Source: Desulfoprunum benzoelyticum
GTDB lineage: Bacteria; Desulfobacterota; Desulfobulbia; Desulfobulbales; Desulfocapsaceae
Length of the DNA stretch: 33,833 bases
Reading direction: 5' to 3'
Assembly (NCBI RefSeq): GCF_014201505.1
Contig: NZ_JACHEO010000029.1
Location: 1 to 33,833, forward strand
Shown here: positions 29,963 to 33,833 of the stretch, one piece after another
Numbering within the stretch: the stretch's first letter is position 1
How the letters are laid out: each line of letters opens with the position of its first letter
Position numbers and translations under genes: made by a program
Notes under the pieces: generated by a model
What the model was told of the DNA's origin: nothing
What the model saw: the letters and a program-made list of their open reading frames with translations, nothing else
The model's database searches: none

Positions 29963-30426
29963 GTTTTTCTCCCAAGTAAAGAAATCCGTTTTTTGATAGC
30001 ATATCTTTACTTTGATTTATTTACCATATTTATTTACTATTCCGAGCGTTAAAAAGGCCGGGATGGGTTGCCGGCCTGATTCGTAAAGCAAACCTTCGTT
30101 TGGTTTACTGGTTAGGTCGGGCTATCCAACGATTCTTGTCTGGGGAGATAGTTCCTGAATTTTTTTGGAAGCACCCCTTGGACAGTCTGTTAGCATGAGA
30201 TGATTCTGAAGATACGAAACAAATACAGGAATCACCTCAATCGGAACAAACAACAAAATACATTAAGTTAGCAGGGGCAAATCTTCAATCAAAGCTTGAT
30301 CTATACCATCGTGGTATCTTTCAAGTTGCCCAACACACTGGCTTTCTGTATAACATCACAAATGGCGAGATGTGAAGATCTGTTGAATTATTTGTTGAGC
30401 AAAAATAAATACGAAATGAGAGAACG
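29963..30426. other. Divergent intergenic region with promoter-type repeats, hairpins and a coding relict
   Basis: From 30,000 to 30,041 the minus strand has three 13-base near repeats (AGTAAATAAATAT, GGTAAATAAATCA, AAGTAAAGATATG), suitable as operators or a res element. AGGCCGG/CCGGCCT with T5 on the minus strand (about 30,055-30,076) looks like a terminator with no gene to serve. An 11-bp hairpin lies near 30,084. Bases 30,199-30,378 are open without a start codon and may be a relict gene end. Confidence 0.45.
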
Positions 30427-32091
30427 ATGAAAAACCAGAAACAAACTATCAGAAAGTTGGTTGGATTTCTTAATAATGCTGAAGAGGACGGCGGTTTCTG
30501 GCTTCCCAATATCCAACGGCCATTCGTTTGGAGTGAAGAACAGATCTGCCGTCTATTCGATTCCATTTTGCGTGAATATCCTATAAGCACCTTGTTGGTT
30601 TGGAAAACCACAAGTGCTATACGACGTCGAAAATTTATTGATAACTGGAAAGATACATTGCGCCTCAGCGATTTTTATGTGCCGGAAGACAATAGAAAGA
30701 AGAATCTTGTTTTAGATGGTCAACAGCGCTTACAAAGCCTTTTTATCGGCTTGTGTGGCAGTTACGAAGGAAAGGAACTGTATTTCGATTTGCTAAGTGG
30801 CGAAGTTGCTTCACCCGATGATATCAAGTACAAATTCAGCTTCCTTAAATCGTCAACAGCTTTATTTCCATATGTGCGATTTAAGGATTTGATTTTCACA
30901 ACGCGCAAGAAACGTGAAGTTCTTGACACCATTAAACTGCAAGCTGGACGAGAGTTAACTTCAAACGAGGAAGACAAAATTGGTGACCATCTTGATCTGG
31001 TTGATCGAACCTTCAAAATGGATGAAGCAGTCACATATCAAGAGCTTGATAGTATTGACAATCCTAATTTATACTCTGAAGACGATGTCGTAGAAGTTTT
31101 CATCCGTGCTAATTCTGGAGGGACTAAGTTGGGCAAATCCGATTTGCTCTTTTCGTTACTCAATGCAAGCTGGGAAGTTGCCGATCAAAAAATGGAAGAT
31201 TTACTTGATAGCCTTAATAAACATGGCTTTGCTTTTGATAGGGATTTTGTGTTGAAAACGTGCCTAGTTTTGTTAGATCATGGTGCTCGCTACGAAGTAT
31301 CAAAATTCCGTAAAAAGGGGGTCCGCGAAAACATAGAGGCACAATGGGAGAACATTTCTGCTGCTATTCGGGATATATCAGATTTTGTGCGTAGTAAAAC
31401 ATATATTCAATGCGATAAAGCTCTACCGTCATACTTAGCACTTATCCCCTTGGTTTATGTGAGATACCATTTTCTTGAAGCTTGGAAAAAAGCAAAAGAA
31501 GTCGATCAATATCTGCTGAGATCATTGTTGACAGGGGCTTTCAGTGGTCAGTCAGATAATCTCATTGATGCCTTGGTCAAAAAGCACCGCGAGCTACAAG
31601 GATTCGATAGTTCGGAAGCCTTTGCAGTGATTCGTTCTCAAGGGCGTAGTCTAGAACTAACTGAAGATCGTTTCTGGCAAATGGGATATGGTTCAAAAAC
31701 TATCCACCTTCTGTTCAACATCTGGTATCCGACTTTCACACATGTGCCCGCTTATGACAATAACTTGCCTCAAATCGATCATATTTTTCCGAGAAGCCGA
31801 CTGGAACAAATTAAGGTACTCAACCCTGAAACCGGCCGACAGGTGATGAAATATCGTGAAGATGCCAGAAATCAGCTCGCCAATTGCATGCTTCTTACCA
31901 GAGAGGAAAACGGAGCAGGATGTAAAAGTGATACACTGCCCGCTGATTGGCTTTCTGGCAAGCCCAAAGAGTACCTGGAGCTCCATCTCATACCGCAAGA
32001 ACCCTCGCTTTGGCAAATGGACCGATACGATGATTTCTTGGAAGCTCGAAAGCTGCTCATACGAGATCGTTTCAGGTCTCTGATTGTTTAA
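30427..32091 (+). CDS. DUF262-HNH (GmrSD-like) modification-dependent restriction protein
   Basis: A 554-aa protein. The N-terminal DUF262 domain has WLPNIQRPFVWSEEQICRLFDSILREYPISTLLVW, the LVLDGQQRLQSL motif (D97) and VFIRANSGGTKLGKSDLLFSLL. The C-terminal DUF1524-like HNH motif is QIDHIFPRSRLEQ followed by ARNQLANCMLL. This NTPase-nuclease pairing defines GmrSD/BrxU-like type IV systems that attack phage DNA with modified bases. Single-protein form, apparently intact, with its own upstream region. Target is unknown. Confidence 0.85.
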   Translation: MKNQKQTIRKLVGFLNNAEEDGGFWLPNIQRPFVWSEEQICRLFDSILREYPISTLLVWKTTSAIRRRKFIDNWKDTLRLSDFYVPEDNRKKNLVLDGQQRLQSLFIGLCGSYEGKELYFDLLSGEVASPDDIKYKFSFLKSSTALFPYVRFKDLIFTTRKKREVLDTIKLQAGRELTSNEEDKIGDHLDLVDRTFKMDEAVTYQELDSIDNPNLYSEDDVVEVFIRANSGGTKLGKSDLLFSLLNASWEVADQKMEDLLDSLNKHGFAFDRDFVLKTCLVLLDHGARYEVSKFRKKGVRENIEAQWENISAAIRDISDFVRSKTYIQCDKALPSYLALIPLVYVRYHFLEAWKKAKEVDQYLLRSLLTGAFSGQSDNLIDALVKKHRELQGFDSSEAFAVIRSQGRSLELTEDRFWQMGYGSKTIHLLFNIWYPTFTHVPAYDNNLPQIDHIFPRSRLEQIKVLNPETGRQVMKYREDARNQLANCMLLTREENGAGCKSDTLPADWLSGKPKEYLELHLIPQEPSLWQMDRYDDFLEARKLLIRDRFRSLIV

Positions 32092-32179
32092 GTGAGAATC
32101 GTTTAACCAGCGCCGAGATCGAGGAAAGCAAGATGGCACTTGTCCATCTTCAGATCGGGTCGCGATCTCTACATCTAAC

Positions 32180-32539
32180 TCAAGCAGGAAAAGACACGAG
32201 ATGCTGTAGTGATTTTGGGTGCCATTTCCCTTTATTTATTCGACTTTGTATATGTTCTTTATATTTATTCGGGGCAGGCGCATTTTTCATGCGGTGGCGG
32301 GTATTGTTGCAAAAAAGACAAGCAGCGACAATGTTGCTTCTGTCGTTACCGCCTCCATCACAGCGGGCCACAAGGTGTTCCGCTGTGCATTTGAATTTTG
32401 CGGCATCCGATATCGATATTGAATGCTTGCGGGCAAAGCCCTCTTGGTCATTCAGCCACATCAGACTTCCGCAATAATAACAACGGCCTGCTTGTTTATG
32501 AAATGCCTCAAAACGCGGTTTAACGATTGGACTCGGCAT
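32180..32539 (-). CDS. HNH endonuclease-like protein
   Basis: A 119-aa protein with CYYCG, then CTAEHLVARCDGGGNDRSNIVAACLFCNNTRH: paired zinc-binding cysteines and the H-N-H residues in order. The ATG has GGAG upstream. It converges on the DUF262 gene. It may be a stand-alone HNH nuclease, possibly part of the same defence locus. Small proteins of this form occur widely on plasmids. Confidence 0.75.
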   Translation of the reverse strand: MPSPIVKPRFEAFHKQAGRCYYCGSLMWLNDQEGFARKHSISISDAAKFKCTAEHLVARCDGGGNDRSNIVAACLFCNNTRHRMKNAPAPNKYKEHIQSRINKGKWHPKSLQHLVSFPA

Positions 32540-32729
32540 GAGTAAGCTCCTAAAGTGTTAATAGAAGCCCGCTCACTTTTATAAGATGAAACGGGGATCC
32601 AGCCGGGATTCCGAACTGGCACGGCGAATTCTTTTATAAGAATAACGCCCAATAACGCAGTCTTCAAAAGAACAACGCTGGTTTATTTCTACTGCATTAG
32701 ATAGGAGAAGTCAATAATTTGGGACTTTC

Positions 32730-32777
32730 CAAGGAATACAGCCCGCACTGCTCGCTTAGAGCAGGCTGTATTCCTTG
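32730..32777. repeat. Strong hairpin: 13-bp outer and 6-bp inner stem
   Basis: CAAGGAATACAGC/GCTGTATTCCTTG enclose a 5-base bulge and CTGCTC/GAGCAG with loop GCTTA. No T-run follows on either strand, so it is not a typical terminator. It lies 17 bases beyond the end of the ArdC-Sak4 operon. Confidence 0.75.
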
Positions 32778-32793
32778 AGATTAGTATCTAATA

Positions 32794-33021
32794 TTAGAAC
32801 GGGACTTCCTCACCCGGCGGAAGAACACTCACCCCTTCCCGTTCTGCCCGTTCCTTTCGCTCACTGACCACCAGCCATCCGTTCCAGTCCGGGCCGACCG
32901 GCACCGTGTCAATCTTGATCGACCGCTTACCTCCCTCCTTTTCCAACAGGATACCGCACTTCAACCAGCTTGCCTTGCCTTCGTGTTCACCGCGTTTGTA
33001 CAGAATGTCATAGATTATCAT
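32794..33021 (-). CDS. Small protein of the recombination operon (possible ssDNA-binding partner)
   Basis: A 75-aa protein (MIIYDILYKRGEHEGKASWLKCGILLEKEGGKRSIKIDTVPVGPDWNGWLVVSERKE). Short proteins with a strand-rich IYDI-x(n)-W-x-K-x-G, SIKIDxVP and W-GWL pattern are often found next to phage/plasmid recombination genes and look OB-like, but function is not established. GGAGG precedes the ATG. It follows the Sak4-like gene by 51 bases that hold a 29-base palindrome. Confidence 0.6.
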   Translation of the reverse strand: MIIYDILYKRGEHEGKASWLKCGILLEKEGGKRSIKIDTVPVGPDWNGWLVVSERKERAEREGVSVLPPGEEVPF

Positions 33022-33037
33022 AATCGTTTTCCTCCAT

Positions 33038-33066
33038 TGCCATGCGCTACAGTGTAGCGCATGGCA
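33038..33066. promoter_or_regulatory. Perfect 29-base palindrome between Sak4 gene and last operon gene
   Basis: TGCCATGCGCTACA and TGTAGCGCATGGCA flank a single G. It ends just before the GGAGG of the 75-aa gene. As RNA it would form a very stable stem in the operon message and could act as processing site or partial terminator; as DNA it could bind a dimeric regulator. Confidence 0.7.
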
Positions 33067-33072
33067 TTTGAA

Positions 33073-33833
33073 TTATGCCGCCTTGAGTATTTGCTGTCTG
33101 AGATCCGCGCAGAAACCGACCAGTTCTTTCCGGTGATCGGGCTGCAGCCTGTCAAAATCCGCCCGGTGCTGCCGGCCCCAATCATCGAGATAAAAGACCT
33201 GCTCTATCCCGCTCGCCTCAGCCTTCAAGGATGCAAGCAGCCCCTTGCTGATCTCCTCGGGATCTTGACCCGACTCCAGCCAGTCCCGTAATTCCTTGCC
33301 GGTGTCGACAGTCGGCACAAAATGCCGGCCATCGAAAAGGCTGGTCCTGTCCTTGCTCGCCGTGGCGATATGGCTTTCGAGCGAGAGATCCAGGACCACG
33401 GTAAATTCGTACTCCATCCCCTCCCGCTGCTCGGGCTTCAAGCCGATCTTCTGCGGGGCCTTCTTGCCGTTTGCCCCTTCAACCACCTCCCATACGGTTT
33501 TTGTCCGCATGGTGCAGATTATATGGCAAGGACACTGCAGGATGGCGTCTACCAGGGCGTTATGTTCCGGCGTAACCTCACGCCAGGCCGCCCAGGAATT
33601 GCCGCTTCTCTGAGCCTTCGTGGCGAGGTCGTGCATGTCCAGTACACCACCTGAACCAGCCCAGGCATGAGAAAGAGAATCAATAATGATAACCTCGGCA
33701 CCCTCCCCTGCCGCGGCGTTGATATATTCCCGGTACCTGGCCGGCGTGAACGGTTGCGCGAGAGGGGCATGGAAGAACTCGGGGATCCCCGGCTTTCCGG
33801 TTTCCAGGGTCGCGCTGTCCCGCTCGGTGTCGA
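33073..33833 (-). CDS. Sak4-like RecA-fold ATPase, main part (continues into position 231 across the junction)
   Basis: This part carries Walker B (EVIIIDS, residues 92-98 of the joined protein) followed by a SHAWAGSGG turn, then a CHIICTMRTK strand typical of AAA_24 proteins and a C-terminal helical region. The complete protein is 298 aa. The last 95 bases of this span duplicate the first bases of the window. It lies downstream of the Cas4/RecB-like nuclease. A longer N-terminal extension is not needed because the GGAGG-preceded ATG at 231 fits the family. Confidence 0.85.
   Translation of the reverse strand, partial: DTERDSATLETGKPGIPEFFHAPLAQPFTPARYREYINAAAGEGAEVIIIDSLSHAWAGSGGVLDMHDLATKAQRSGNSWAAWREVTPEHNALVDAILQCPCHIICTMRTKTVWEVVEGANGKKAPQKIGLKPEQREGMEYEFTVVLDLSLESHIATASKDRTSLFDGRHFVPTVDTGKELRDWLESGQDPEEISKGLLASLKAEASGIEQVFYLDDWGRQHRADFDRLQPDHRKELVGFCADLRQQILKAA
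33739..33833. repeat. Terminal overlap, second copy
   Basis: Identical to bases 1-95; remove one copy to obtain the circle of about 33,738 bp. Confidence 0.95.

Overview
The window is a complete small circular plasmid. Its last 95 bases repeat its first 95 bases exactly, so the ends are an assembly overlap and the circle is about 33,738 bp. One gene, a Sak4-type recombinase ATPase, is cut by the artificial ends and rejoins in frame across them. Strong GGAGG ribosome sites, type I signal peptides, a Rep_3 iteron replicon, ArdC antirestriction, a controller-regulated restriction-modification locus and IS200/IS481 sequences point to a Gram-negative bacterium. I cannot place the host further from sequence alone. 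I see no relaxase, type IV secretion genes, tRNA, rRNA or CRISPR.

Layout: (1) 32,794 through the junction to 2,341, minus strand: DNA metabolism operon ArdC, 89-aa protein, Cas4/RecB-like nuclease, Sak4 ATPase and a small protein. (2) 2,342-3,782: long non-coding region rich in palindromes. (3) 3,605-7,358: a module bracketed by two near-identical 31-bp dyad sites, holding an IS200 element and five small plus-strand genes, among them secreted proteins, an AbiGi-like protein and a Rap1a-like protein, with one attC-like hairpin. (4) 7,384-9,834, minus: ChaN/TraB-like secreted protein, YpsA-like protein, secreted thermonuclease and a 60-aa protein. (5) 10,094-13,236: winged-helix genes, one of which contains four 22-bp iterons and two 13-mers laid out like the lambda O/ori arrangement, then a tyrosine recombinase. 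(6) 13,370-16,366: a MatP-like ribbon-helix-helix protein with GTTACnnnGTAAC sites around its own promoter, and a membrane cluster that carries a further copy of the site. (7) 16,501-18,273: Rep_3 initiator with about 11 iterons and an attenuator-like hairpin.

(8) 18,979-23,946: restriction-modification island consisting of a canonical C-box, a C protein, a PD-(D/E)XK endonuclease and a second protein with eight ferredoxin-type cysteines, converging on two different DNA methyltransferases and a MerR-like regulator. An IS481 remnant lies on its left and a Dam-like methyltransferase remnant on its right. (9) 24,405-25,600: ParA, a ParG-like partner and a repetitive centromere-like tract. (10) 25,706-29,962: DnaQ-like exonuclease, a minimal tyrosine recombinase next to a 12-8-12 inverted-repeat site, small orphan genes, and a serine recombinase operon ending in a frameshifted ParB/Srx-like gene. 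(11) 30,427-32,539: a DUF262-HNH (GmrSD-like) defence protein and a separate HNH protein.

The backbone therefore has two apparent replication systems, partition, probable multimer resolution, recombination and antirestriction functions, plus at least two defence loci. The most unusual parts are the iron-sulfur restriction subunit, the origin embedded in a coding sequence, the plasmid MatP-like protein with its sites, and the dyad-bracketed module.
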